A stretch of 64,000 nucleotides of DNA, taken from positions 10,414,501 to 10,478,500 of the forward strand of contig JAITYX010000004.1 in assembly GCA_021018815.1 (NCBI GenBank), in the 5' to 3' direction. This stretch comes from Talinum fruticosum. Its lineage: Eukaryota > Streptophyta > Magnoliopsida > Caryophyllales > Talinaceae. The number at the start of each line of letters is the position of its first letter. The first letter of the stretch is position 1. Made by a program: the position numbers and the translations under genes. Positions 44,640-57,195 of this stretch are shown one piece after another. Below the pieces are notes generated by a model. That model made no database searches. It was not told the DNA's origin and was given only the letters and a program-made list of their open reading frames with translations.

Positions 44640-47600
44640 TTAGGTTTGTTTTGCTTTCATCCAATCGACAAAGTTGTCCAGGATCAAAGGCCAAGCAAGA
44701 TCTGGATCATAGTTGCTGAAGTCTGGGAAACTTATCTGATAAAAAATGTGAGATCATATCACAGTAACCAATATCAGGAATGTTGTTTCTGGTTAAATAC
44801 CACAGAACAAAACATAAATAAAGGAACTAAGCACTAGATGGTGAGAGAAATTTCCATTCATACCTCACTGCAGAACCGGTATAATCCCATCCACTGATCC
44901 ATGTTTATGACTTTGTAATCAGCTTGAGCCTGAAGCACATACAAATTATTTAATCAAGCTATTATAGGGATCCTTCTATTCACATATCTGTACTTCTTAA
45001 CTACAAACCCAGAGCACTGAAAGGAAAGAGGATCATTCTCCTTTCCTTTTTGCTATTTTCATTCCTTTTGCCCATAGTTTTCATGCATGAACTTTCATTA
45101 CAACAAGTCAAAAATGAAATGACTTTTAAATTAGCAACATAAATAACCATCCATCGTTCTCTGTTTTTGCTTCACTTGCAAGTGAGCGATACAAAACGCA
45201 GGAGTTTCATCGTTGTAATTATAAGGGCAGGGAACAGGGCAGTGCATATCAGCTTCTTACCTTCAAGAAATCAATAAAGTAGTCAACTTGTGCACGGTAT
45301 TGGGAGCCTAACACAAGATCCAGTAACATGCAGATGCTTTCAATATCTATACTCTTCTGTTTCTCCTCTGCAAAAACAAAAGGAGGCAGCTGCATATCAC
45401 TTGCTATTGACATCCAATTGTCCATATTTGCAATAAAAAGCAAGCAACACTATATTAACATACCTGTTAGACAGTAACGAAATGCATACTGGTAGAAGTC
45501 AACAAAATTTGATGTCCTCCTAACCTTTTAGAGAAGAAAGAACAGTCAATAACCCTGTTGTGCCTCTTACATAATATTCCCACCAGAAGCTTTTTTCCTT
45601 TTTTTTTTTTGGGGGCGGGGGAGGTCGATGAAGGAGCAATATGCACCTCTTTCTCAAGCTCGGGAGAACCTTCTCCAATTTTACCATCGTATCACACCGT
45701 AGAGCTTTCAGGCCCTTTCGCCACTCTTCCTGTTGAGAACATTGATCCAAGTATGAGCTTCTAACCCACATGAAAGCACAAACACGGAGTAACAAAAAAA
45801 AAAAAAACAGCTCCTTCCTTCATCATATTTCAACAGGATGGTTTAGTCTAAATTAATTGGCACTGAAGAATACATGAATATCTCAACATCAAGCAGCTGC
45901 ACATCATCATAACAAGTGCCAGTATGCATTGAGATGCATCCCACACTAGAGCAGAGTCTCAAACATTTTTAAAACAGAACTCTGGTCACTTCTCTGATTG
46001 ATTTAAAAGAAATAAAATTCATAAGCACTTGGGAAATAGTTATGCAGGCCAATGACAGAATGGGTGATAAGAGTTGGTAATAGTAGTATTCTCTATTTTT
46101 CTCTAAAAGAAACTTAATTCAAGAAAGTCCAACGACCCATAGGGATTACTTGTATCTAAAAGTCTATCTCAATGAAGAACATAATTTTATCGACAAAATT
46201 ACTTACAAGTGAAACAAAAACAAGACACCTAGGACAGGGATGACAATCCAGCATGCCCCACCAACTCTCCATTTCATCTCCTAGAAAGGGGAAAGATGCG
46301 AAGAACAGAGCGGTTGGCTACTACACCCACCTAAAATCTCAACAAGACAGGAGTTCATAGTTGAAAAAGGATATGCAAGCTGAAGAGAGGTCTTATACTT
46401 TTGTATGAATGACAACAGCAAGAAACCATCCTAAGATACAAAAACGTTCATATGACACCAAAATTGCTTACCAAAGTGAAGTAACCTTGTTTCTCAGCTT
46501 GCATTTTCCTGATACAAGTAGCTCACAGGAGATCAATACACAAGATAAAATTAAGCTTTCAGACAAGTAAGAAACTAAAGACAGCAAAATGGAACTTACC
46601 AAGCTAGCATCAGTACTCTGACATCTGTATGATCCACTTCCAAGTCAGAACACAGTGCCTCTATACCTTCAGGACTGTTTAACAGTTTATGAAGTTAGAG
46701 CAGTCTTATCAATTTACTGTGTAAACGAAACATCTTAGCTGTCAGCTGTCACAAAATGCCACAACCACCATCCCACAAGGAGCTTGCCAAAAATATCCAA
46801 AAGAAAGATTTTTAAGGCAGCAGAGTAAAAGGAAATCAACAGCTTTGCTATGGTTGGTTTAAATAAGCTGAAAAGAAATTAGGAGAATACTGCAGCCCTT
46901 CTATGAACTTATAATTACTTTCCCAGTATGCAATGAGAAAGCTTATAAATTAAAGGGTTATTTTGTTTCATTTACTATCTTATTGGCTAAACTGATATAG
47001 AAGAGAGTGTAGTCTCCTTTCAGTTCTTTCCATTAAAGCAAACAGATACAAAACACCCCCCAAAACAAAAAAGGCTCTTTGTTTCTCTTTCTTTCTCACC
47101 ATCGCGGAATATAAATGAGGTAAACCTCAGCCCTAAAGTAAACATTCAATGATTTATCTCGACAGAAAAAATGGAAGTTCAAGAAATTTCAACCAGCAAA
47201 TATTGATAGGATAACATCAGCCAGTGTGTTTCTAAACTATATAACAGTATACTTACTCAATCATACCAGATGACCCATTAGCATAGGTGAAAAACAATTG
47301 ATCAATTCTTTCTAACTCCTTGGAACTGGCTTTCTTTGAAGCTGCGAAGGATGACATATAAAAAGTTATATAAATGAAATAAAATAATAATGAAGTGACA
47401 TGACATAATCAATTATTTAAATAAGGTATGTCTTGTAAATAAGTTCTAGAACATCAAGTTCATTAATTAGAACATCAAGTTCATTAATTAATAAGTTCTT
47501 GAAGTTGAAAAGTCATAGAAATGACAAAGTTATCAAGGAGGGACGTGGGATAGAAGACCACAAAATCCTTTCTATCAAGTCCAAACATATAAGCTATAGC

Positions 47601-48880
47601 CTTTTTGCATAATTGGATAATCATTGCACAAATCTTGGCAAAGATCTATCTAATATGACAATTGATAAGTCCCCTGGTTTCTCTAGAATGATCATTATCC
47701 TAGTTACTCAAAATGAAAAAGATCTCAAAATGGATTCTAGCCTATTCTATCTTTCATTCAAAGATGACAATCATGATACTAATCATGTCAAAAATAAAAT
47801 CAAGTAACACTCACGTATAGGTAATATGCTAGAAGCACAAAATGATGCTACAATCCAAAATTTCACTGTAACTTTCTACTTTTTAGCATAGAATACAATC
47901 ATCAACAAGATAAACAATTGAGATTCACACAAAATCCTTTCCATCACTGAGTCGCAAGATGTTAAGTGGGGATTCAAACATATTAACCCATTTTTCACTG
48001 AATTAAAAATGTTGAAAAGAGATTTAGCATAAAATCATTTTGCAATTGAATCAATAATATTGAGGTTCCAATCAATCAAATTCTTCAGACCAACAGCTCA
48101 ACTGAAATTTAGGCACCCTGCCCCATCCAAATGATCAAAGCTCAACTAGTCTTGGCATCAAAGTATCTCAACGAAAACATGATCTTGAACATGCTAAACA
48201 CTTGTAAATCAAGAAAAATCATATAGCTCAATTCAACACCACAACTCACAGTAATTCAACAAAGTGCCAAATTTTGTCCCCTGTCTTATTTTCTTCTCTC
48301 TTTCGCACTAGAAGACATCAATTCCGACTCAGTGTCCTTTGCATGTTTAGAATAACAAGAAGACAACAAATCTTTATTATAATTACAGAAAATATCAACC
48401 CTTTGTTCACTAACTAAATATGATCAACGCCAAATATATAAGAAATCAAATTGCACATAGACAGTGACGTTAAAGAAAAAGAGGATACTCCATATTCGTA
48501 CCTCGTGCAAAACCCCATTTAGCAAGAACCCATATGAGCAGATTCATCAAGAAATTCATAAATTCAAGATTGTCAAAATTTAATCAACAAACAAACCGCA
48601 ATTTCAAACCAAAGAAGAAAACTACAATGTACCAAAATAGAACTACTCACTTACAACCTAAAAAAGTAAGAAAGTAGTTAATTCAAACAATCGATTGTAC
48701 TGAGACCCAAATTCAAGAACGAAACCAGACTCTGCGGACAAAAGAGACAGAGGGAATTCTCATCCTTATATAGAGGGGAGAGAGAGAGAGAGAGTGAAGA
48801 GGGTTACCAGAGCGGTAGAGATCGGAAGAGGTATTAGCGGCGGTTGAATTAGATTGTTTTTTGGAAGAAGCGCGAGGCAT
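44640..48880 (-). CDS. DCN1-like protein (cullin neddylation co-E3), 9 exons
   Basis: Exons (high to low): 48808-48880, 47257-47341, 46600-46674, 46472-46508, 45647-45729, 45464-45525, 45261-45367, 44864-44929, 44640-44735; 684 bases, 227 residues. N-terminus [20 protein letters not shown], then the potentiating-neddylation (PONY) domain: [91 protein letters not shown], and [18 protein letters not shown] at the end. DCN1 proteins bind cullin and the NEDD8 E2 to promote cullin-RING ligase activation. Exon 5 is one G short (near 45661: CCGAG where CCGGAG gives PELEKE) and exon 6 one T long (A run 45480-45483 on +), so about 19 residues between are read in another frame yet stay open ([12 protein letters not shown] for [12 protein letters not shown]). 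The exon 5 donor is a weak GTGCAT. Confidence 0.88.
47448..47489. repeat. perfect 21-bp tandem duplication in a DCN1-like intron
   Basis: Two adjacent copies of AGAACATCAAGTTCATTAAT plus T in intron 1. No functional sign. Confidence 0.9.
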
Positions 48881-51815
48881 CTTTCAAATTTTGGTAAGGG
48901 GGAGAGAGTTGAGATAAACCCTTCCTGCCTTTCTTCAGAGTTGAGAAAGAAAGAAAGAAAGAAGCAAACGAAAGGCTGGCGTTTTTATATGGGATTTGGG
49001 GGTGAATCTTCGAAGAAAATATGCATTTTATAATTTATATTACTATGTTTTTTATTTGAATCTAATACAAATATCTTCATTATTATATTATTGAGTATTT
49101 TTTTAATATTTTAGCAGTAGAGTGCGTTTATTTCATTGTTATAATTGCGGATGTAATCGTAAGTCTGGTCGGTAATGTTGATAATTGCTAACCGTTGAGC
49201 GTAAGCGTTGATAAACAGTAATAATCACTAATCCTTGCCCCTAATTTTAACCAATAATGACATTGACAATTGCAGGTAAATGTTGGTGACCCTAATATTT
49301 GATAATAACAGTTGGTAACTGTAAAGCTCTTGCCACTACCGACTAAGGCCTTATTCGACAATAATGTTTGGAATAACTTTTAGTTTTTGACCAAGTTAAA
49401 ATACTAATCAACCAAATATTAGTATTTGATAAAATACTGTTTCAAATAATACTTCTGAAAAGTTAAAAATATTAGCTTTTTACATTTAAAAATAGTGTTT
49501 CATAATTTATTTATTTTTTGACAAAAACATCCCTTCATTAATTTATATTTGGCAAATTATCTATATTCTTTTACGTCAATTTACAATAATCGCCTAACTC
49601 AAATACTAAATTTACCGAACAAATTTATTCAATCGCTCAATTAAACAACTATACACTAATAGCTGAAATCTAACGGTTATCACATATTCAAACAAATTCA
49701 TTTTGCCAAATAAGATCTAAGTACTAATTATAAACTCAAACAAACAATCTTTTAATCCAAAATAACCATTAAAACTAAGACGATATCCTCCAACAATATT
49801 TGTTCTTCCTTTCAAAAGTAATATGATAATTTGAGTTTTAAAATTTTTAAACTCAATGACGTGTAATTTCGGTAATAGAAATTCAATTACAACTTTATTA
49901 TCCAAGCTTTCTCTCATGGGAACAAATAGATGGCTTCAACATTCCTTGTCTAGACTCCACAAATGATACAAGGCTTGTGTTGTGTTTCCCTTCCCACCAA
50001 AAAATATTGCCAACTTGAACTTAGTAAACCATGAAACAAAAGGCATGCTTAGGTATTAGTCTAAACATTACTAAAGGTTATTCTAAATATTATTGCCAAA
50101 CACAACCTAAATACTACTCCACATATCTAAATATATAAATATAAGAGCTAAGAACTCGTTCTTGAATTTTTTTTTAGTCTAATTAAGTCGTTACCACATT
50201 AATATAATTACATGTTTTAGAAGGCTCTTTCGTATATAACTCACTATTTTCTCAAATTCTACGATTGTCAATGATTTATTTATTTTTTTCGAGAAACAGC
50301 CAACTGACCCAAATTTTTTAATTACTATTATGTCCTAATAATATCATCTATCAACAACTTGAATATAGTCTATAGATTGGGGTTTAAGGAGGCCACTCAA
50401 AGAGGATACAAGTTTCACTAATCACTAACCCAAAATTAACAAGGAAATCCGCTACTCGATTAGTACAAACCAAGACAAGACGATCAGCAGAAGTTACACA
50501 ATTCAAATCCAGGTCAACATTACCTAAGAACTTCCATCTCACAAAAATAGAACTCTGATAAATTTCTCTAAAACATATACGATCTCAGTAAATTCCTCTG
50601 CAACGGGTTAAGATGGATAAGGAAAACACTCACAGTTCTCCAAGGGTTCTTGTACGCAGGGACATACTCTTTAAGGCGGGAGAATACGGGAACGAGTCAA
50701 TAGTCGTCTTCAAGATAGGAGTATACAGGTGCCATTAAATGCACTTACTCCATTTGCTCCACATTGAAGCGTTCAAAGGGTATAAACAACCATCACCCTC
50801 ATGCAATCAGGCTCAACATTTCGACAAAGTGTATGGCCATTGATTACATAATATTTCATTGTCCCCATGAACAGAATTACACACCTTCATATCAAGCTTG
50901 CCAATTCAACCACCTCTTGATGAGCCCATTCGCCTATTCATGTTTTGTAGGCGATAAAATGCAACTTTGATTACTCACATAAATGTCAATCATTCCGAGC
51001 TTAATTTAGACTTAAGAGTGGTTCTAGTAACAAAGCAAATCTACTATTATGTTAGTAAACTAAACATGACAAACAACAGCCTCCGGGTAGAGATGTCATA
51101 ATCCCCTTCAGTTCCATCACATCGAAGAGTTGAGCACAGCAAAACTCCACCAGCATCAATACCAACCGCGTAGGCAATCCCACAATCCGTGTACTCAATG
51201 TAGCACATTTTTGTCTGTCCCACTTAAGGCCCTTTGTTTCTTTTAGAACAACTTACTCTCTCGACTTAAAAGAGAAGATATTATCGACATATAAACTGTA
51301 ATCACTTTTATATCCTTGTATTTATATAAGCCAGTGGCAGCCAAGACAAGTGCACATCATACTCAAAGTCTTTTCTTTCCCGATACATTGATTTTACTTG
51401 TAAAAGCGAAACTGACTATAACTAAACTTTTTCCGAGCACGAACTCGAACCAATGGGATGCATATTGTGTTTGAGAATGAACCTTTTCTTTCCAACTGGC
51501 AAATGCAGTAGTAATAGTATACATACATAACTAATTTACATATGGTTTTTTTTCCTTAAGCCTCTAATTTTTGAGTACATTCTACTCGTAGTCTACAGAA
51601 TATTTGGTCATAATTTCACCGTAGGATTAAAAAACTGCACAGAAATAGAGGCCTAACGAAAATTAAAAAAACAAAATTAAAAATAAAAAAATGGCACGCT
51701 CTGACTACTTCCCAGAATGTCTTCCAAAAATTCCCCAACGACTCGATTGCGCCGTTGCGTGACTGTCACGTCCCGAAAATCAAGACCCCCAAAAAAATTA
51801 AAAAATTAGAAATTA
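48881..51815. other. intergenic; DCN1-like promoter side, then AT-rich DNA
   Basis: The DCN1-like leader region has a GA run (48779-48795, just inside the gene) and GAAA repeats (48944-48961). Bases 50560-50860 resemble LTR-type sequence (a TATAAACAACCATCACC box around 50779), but no ends were found. A 53-codon minus-strand frame at 51047-51208 is listed separately. The last 250 bases are the probable 3' UTR of the ATL gene. Confidence 0.45.
51047..51208 (-). other. short protein-like open frame, 53 codons, family unknown
   Basis: ATG at 51208-51206, stop TAA at 51047-51049. It contains CYIEYTDCGIAYAVGIDAGG and then VLLCSTLRCDGTEGDYDIST, with a composition unlike the surrounding AT-rich DNA and like part of a folded protein. 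An in-frame stop lies a few codons upstream and no splice-linked neighbours were found. Probably a fragment of a captured or dead gene; I do not recognise it. Confidence 0.3.
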
Positions 51816-52787
51816 TCACCTCGGCGTATGAGCCTGACTCGGTTGACTCGCAGCCTCAATCAGCCCCAACTCGACATCTAGCTCGGCCGCGGACTCGCCG
51901 CCGAGGCAGTGGCTCGTCCCGGCCCCCGACGGCGAGGGAAGGGGCGACTTTTTCTCTCTGCTCAGAATCCTCTTCAGCGAGAGTATCCGACTCGTCGGCG
52001 ATTTGAACCCGTGACCCGGGGATCGACTCGGGCCGGACTCGTCCGAGTTGGTGAAGCTAAAGCTCTGAGTCCTTCTCGGCACCTCGATCGAGACGCCCAC
52101 AAGGTCTAGTCCTTTTCTCCGACCTCCGAACGACGAGGAGCCCGCTGACTCGGGGTGACTCGGCCCGGGTCGCTCGGCCGAGTCGGGAACATTAGCGGGC
52201 TGAATCTGAGTCGACTCGGTCAATTCGACGACCACATTTTCGACTGCCGAATCTTCGCAGGTCTTCGCCGGGAAATCATCGCCGTCGACGGGTGAGCGGC
52301 AAATGGGGCAGGTGGAGTGAGAATGGAACCACATGTCAATGCAATCGACATGGAAGCTGTGGTTACACTTAGGCAAGAGACGCCCTCTCTCTCCCTCCTC
52401 AAACTCCGACAAGCAAACCGCGCATTCCAGCCCCTCATATTCTCTCTCCTCCCCAACCCCAGCGCCGGCCTTGTACTTGAAGGTCGGGAGCGACTTGAGT
52501 ACCGCGGCATCGAGGCCGCGGGTAGGGATAGGGATGATATTCGCCGGGTTATTAGGCTCGATGTAGAACACAAGGTGGGTTCGCCGCCTAGCGCGGCGGA
52601 TCTGACGGCGGCGGGCGCGGAGGAGGTACCAGCGAGCGTAGATGTGCAAACAAACCATAATAATGACTACAGCAAAGAGTATTACAATGGCGCTGAGCAT
52701 AATTTTGCCGCTAAGGGCATAGCCTCTGGGCTCTGTGACCATCGACGACGGCGGCGGGAAGGTGGGATCGTTTGAGTTGTCCCCCAT
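51816..52787 (-). CDS. ATL: ATL-type RING-H2 E3 ubiquitin ligase
   Basis: Intact, single exon, 323 residues. Membrane segment at about 28-50 (IMLSAIVILFAVVIIMVCLH), basic stretch (RARRRQIRRARRR, 57-69), the ATL-specific GLD motif at 91-106 (GLDAAVLKSLPTFKY), and a RING-H2 domain with Cys122, Cys125, Cys141, His143, His146, Cys149, Cys160 and Cys163 in C-x2-C-x15-C-x-H-x2-H-x2-C-x10-C-x2-C spacing, with Trp153 after the fourth Cys. A long Ser/Pro-rich C-terminal region follows. Members are membrane-anchored ligases, many involved in defence or stress. The coding region is strikingly GC-rich compared with neighbours, which produces long antisense open frames that are not genes. The leader is purine-rich on the + strand (52796-52993). 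Confidence 0.95.
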   Translation of the reverse strand: MGDNSNDPTFPPPSSMVTEPRGYALSGKIMLSAIVILFAVVIIMVCLHIYARWYLLRARRRQIRRARRRTHLVFYIEPNNPANIIPIPTRGLDAAVLKSLPTFKYKAGAGVGEEREYEGLECAVCLSEFEEGERGRLLPKCNHSFHVDCIDMWFHSHSTCPICRSPVDGDDFPAKTCEDSAVENVVVELTESTQIQPANVPDSAERPGPSHPESAGSSSFGGRRKGLDLVGVSIEVPRRTQSFSFTNSDESGPSRSPGHGFKSPTSRILSLKRILSREKKSPLPSPSGAGTSHCLGGESAAELDVELGLIEAASQPSQAHTPR

Positions 52788-55700
52788 GTCGAGGAGAGAG
52801 AAAAGGGAGGTGGGAATGGGAATGGGAATGGGAAGGAGAAGGCGGAGAGGGGAGAATGGAGAAGAAATGTCAAGTGGGAGAAAAGAGAGAGAAAATGGAA
52901 GGGGGGTTTAAATGAAGAAGATGGGTGGGAAAGTTCAAGTGGGTTTCCGGGGAAGGGAAGGGAGGGAGAGAGAGAGAGAGACAGAGAGAAAGGGGTTTTT
53001 CCAAGTAATTGATAGTCTACAAAGAGACGAAAGACGCCATCGTTGACGCGGGTTTCTTGGGCTCGCCTAAGAAATTACACAACGAATTTAAAAATGTAAT
53101 TCGAAATTCAGAATTAATTACTGTATTTTCCTTTACAAAACAGAAAATTGCGAATTTCTATTTTTTATTTATTTTTGTCACGAAGAAGAGGACAAATTTA
53201 CACCCAAAAAAAAAAAAAAAAAGAGATACCAATGGGATTAATTTGAAAACGATATACTATCAATTTTTGCCTTCGAGGCTGTCACGTAGAAAGAATCTCA
53301 TAGGATATTTTTATTTTTTTAATGACCTTTTATATGTGTTTTTTTCTTTATTTGTAGTGCTATTATTTTTTATATGATTAAAATTAATTCGTTTTTGATT
53401 TAGATTTTATTATTTATTTCGATCATACTATCGAAAAAGAAAGTTTAATACTTGGCAAACAAGCTTGACTCTCGAAAGATACTTGACTTATTAGTTCATA
53501 AGATAATTTAAATTTATTTATTTTTAAATCTTAAAAGATTTTGTCAATTCATGTTGCCATTTACTTCGATTACTTACCAAAATAAAAAGTTCATTATCAG
53601 ATGTTGTATTTCTTTTTCTAATTTTAAAATTTAATAATGATTAATTTTATAAAATTTAAAATTTTTAATTTGATGAGAGAAATATCCATCAATATTAACG
53701 ATACAATATTAATTTTTTAAGAGTAATATACGTCAGTCAACAACTGGGTATTTATAATACTTTGGACATCCTCAAGCATTTTACACAAAATTGAGTGCAC
53801 CAAAAGGAGATGGCTCCCCCATTTCACAATATATGAGTTTAATTAACTTTTTTTTCTCATAATATTTATTATTTTACAATCTTAATATGTATTAATGACT
53901 AACATACTGAATTCATCCTTAATAATTATTTTTTTCTCTTCTTTTTTATTGACTTTTCTTATTTTCAATGAAAACTTAGATAACCTAGTCTTTTAATATA
54001 AATTTTATTATGAATTTTGTATTTTCTTGGTATTCCTTCGAAGTTCAAAAATAACAGTTATTGTGACACGGAGATCGGGTTACAAATTGATCTTGTAATC
54101 TTGACTAATATGCAAACTGATTTATTTTATTTTATTTACAGTGGAGAGAGTCAAGCACCAAAGAAACAAAGGGGGAGAGAAAAGAAGAGGAAAGGTAGGT
54201 GCAATGGTATGACAGTCCACAGCAGCTATGTTCAATATTTGCAACAGAAGCAAACCAAACCCTTAGACAAAATATAGGTTTGTGGACCTCACTCACAATC
54301 TACTTCTTCCTGCGTACCAATCCCCCTTCTCTTGCTTATTTATAATCTCCTCTGTAGGACTCCAAGCAGGGAAGCCCATCTCCCTCTTCCCTGCTCTGTA
54401 CTGTACCCATTATTCATGTTTCTGCTAATCAAAATCCCTCATCTACGGAAGCATGTAATCTCGTAGTAAAGGGATTTGTTCGATCAATCTATCTTGTAAG
54501 GGCGGACCAAGTGAAATAAGAATTGGGGTTCGAGAACTAAAAAAATTAAAATCTATTTGCATATTATAGTTCCACAACTGTCATAAAATTCGGATTACAC
54601 CAGCTATCTTGAGAAAATGAGACAATACGTTGCTATATGGTATAGAAAATGGTACACTTTTACAGAATTTTACTTATTTATATGTCATTCAGTATTATTT
54701 ATTTTAATTTTGAACTAAAAAAATGGCCATTTTGAAGGGTGAGGCCATGCCGAGGCCGAAAGGAGTCATAAACCTTCCACTAATACGTGGTTTTAGGGGC
54801 AATAGTCCCTTTTAAGGGACAGCATTGGAGGAATTGTGGGTCAAAGCTCTTTGTATTTCCAAAGTATACCCTCCATCTCCGCTTCGCATACCAACTTTTT
54901 CAAACTTCCAAAATCTAATTTTTCAGATCTGTTGATTTTTATTTTGAAAAACAAAACCATGTGGTTTTTTTTTCAAAGAAAAAAATCATGTGTTTTTTAT
55001 GGAAATAAAAATGTCAAAACGGAGAGAGATGAGACTTTGAAAACCTACATTTCAATCGTTTCTTTGTCTGTGGATTCACACCATACAAAAACATTAACAC
55101 TACATAAGTTTCAAAAAAAGCTGGTCGAGATAACAAATTAGTTACAAAAAGTCGTAAACAGCTGCTAAATGGACATGGCCTAAGAGTATTCTTAAACTAT
55201 AAAAAACGAGGGTTTTAAACTGAAAATATAACTAGAAGGAAAATGAACTAAAAATAATGCAGACAAAACTTGAGTATGTTCTACATATTATGAGAACTAC
55301 ATCAGTATAAACATAAGACACGTTTTGCCCAGAAATATGCAGATTCTAAGCAAGAAAACCAACTATATATTCGTAATAAGACGATTAATACTTTATTTTA
55401 AGGTAATTATGGACTACAATTATTGGTTTTCACATGTTTCATGTCATTAGAAGCTTAAACAAATCCCTGGATAACTTTATTTTAAAAAAATAAAAATCTG
55501 ACAACCCCATTTTGGATGGCCTGTATAGAGTTGCTGCCTAAATACGCTTTTGCATCAAGAGATGTCAAGACCCAACTATTCAATTAAAAATAAAACAGAA
55601 AATATAATTAAATGGAATTTGTTATTTTTTCTGATTTTCTAGTGCTCTAAATCATTTTTAAGATAAAAAAATTAACCTGATAATCTCATTACATGAGATC

Positions 55701-55859
55701 ACTGATCTAATTACATTAAATGAACAAACCAATAAACTTTTTCTCTTTTTTTTTTAAATTAAAATAGTTACAAGGGATAGATAGGACACCACCATTACAC
55801 ATATAAAGGGGGAGGAGAGAATTAAATTTTTTAATTAAAATTCTCCTTTTCTGATAATG
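52788..55859. other. intergenic, AT-rich, nothing recognised
   Basis: Starts with the ATL promoter/leader, including a GA run near 52966-52980. The rest is AT-rich with homopolymer runs; open frames such as 53009-53377 and 54836-55141 have no protein-like composition. Ends at the 3' side of the PHT4;6-like copy. Confidence 0.5.
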
Positions 55860-57195
55860 TCAGTCAAAAATCCTTTCACCAGTTGAAAAAGAATGAACAT
55901 GACTGAAGTCAAAATGCAAAGTATTCCAGGAATAACAAACACTGACCTCCAACTTTCAGGACTGGAGATATCATAATCAGAAACTTTAGCAGCTTCGAGA
56001 AGTTGGCCTGTGAGCTCAACTCCAATGATCCCAGCTAATGTTCCAGCTGTGTTGGAAACTCCCAACACGATTCCAGCATATCTGGGAGCTACATCCATAT
56101 TATTCACAGAAAAACCAGCTCACCCAAGGGCTAAGAAGCCGAGTGCCACAGAGGAACAGAACACCGCCCCACCAAAAGTTCTGAAAATCAGTAAGGCAAT
56201 CAATGCAAGAGAAGACACAATAAACCCTAAGGTATTTAAAAATTTTCTGGTCCGTGATATGGACATGATCTTCCTAGTAATGAGGTGGTCAGCAATCAAC
56301 CCGCCAATGTTCGAGAACAAGAACATGTTCAAGTAGGGCACCATTTTAGAAGAACCCATATCTTGAAGACTAAGCTGGAGACCTTGCTCAAACTATGTGG
56401 GTAGACAATTCATAAGCACATACAATGCATAATGGAATGTGAAATTATTGACCATAACTGCCCAGACTGGTGAGCTCAAGAGAATTCTCTTCCAAGGTAT
56501 CCTTGCAGCTTTGGCTGCACTGATCAAGCTCCCTGTGTCCTCTACTTTCACCTTCGGAATCCCACTGATTGGCAGTAATGTTTCTATGAAACTAACTGCA
56601 ACAGCCTGGGAATGCTCAGATTGAGAAGGATCAGATACATACTTAAACCAGAGAACTGACCACAGGGCTCCGAGCACTGCTTCAGCCACAAAACAGACTG
56701 GCCACCCCTAAACTTCACCAACCTTGGAAGAAGAAATATTCCTGCAGCTGCACCCAACTACATCCCAGATGTTGTGAGTGAAACAGATCTCGATTTTTCG
56801 TGCGGAGGAACCCACTGCGCAAGAACAGTGTGAATGGAAGGGAAGATGAACCCCTGAGCTACACCAACAAGGAGATGTGCAAGAACCAAAGTAAGAACTC
56901 GATTGGGGTCTAATGGGACAAACGCACAGATCGATGACCATAAAATGAATGATAGGAGAAGCACACGCCTGCCGCCAATTTTCTGAGCTGCCCATCCTCC
57001 AGGTACTTGGGAACAGGCATAACCATAGTAGAAAACAGCAAGTACTGTGCCTTTGCTTGATTGATTTACTCCAACAGCATCAGCAGCAATTGTGTTAGCA
57101 ATTGAAAAGCCCACGCACTCTATATAGCAGACAAATGTGCATATGAAAGTTAGAAGTACAATCAAGTATCGCTTTGAAAACTTCATTTGTTGCAC
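55860..57195 (-). pseudogene. PHT4;6: PHT4;6-like anion/phosphate transporter (MFS), disabled
   Basis: Uninterrupted by introns and alignable end to end with plant PHT4;6/ANTR6 (Golgi-type anion:cation symporters of the major facilitator superfamily): KFSKRYLIVLLTFICTFVCY, CSQVPGGWAAQKIGGRRVLL, GVAQGFIFPSIHTVLAQWVP, VWAVMVNNFTFHYALYVLMN, SSKMVPYLNMFLFSNIGG and RYAGIVLGVSNTAGTLAGII are all present. Disabling changes: TAG after TTSGM, TAG after NCLPT, TGA after GFLALG, and a one-T-short run (A4 on +, 56690-56693) before VAEAVLG. A second one-T-short run (A5 on +, 55886-55890) hides the family terminus TGERIFD, whose stop is at 55860-55862. The conserved Arg of the ERVGF motif is Cys. With two bases added the length is divisible by three. 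The three nonsense codons are not homopolymer-related, so it is probably a real pseudogene; whether it is a retrocopy depends on the parent's introns, which I cannot see. Confidence 0.85.

Noticed and set aside
51909..52775. Several plus-strand frames opposite the ATL gene (for example 152 residues at 52317-52775)
   Set aside because: Antisense shadows of a GC-rich coding exon; the minus-strand RING-H2 protein explains the region fully.
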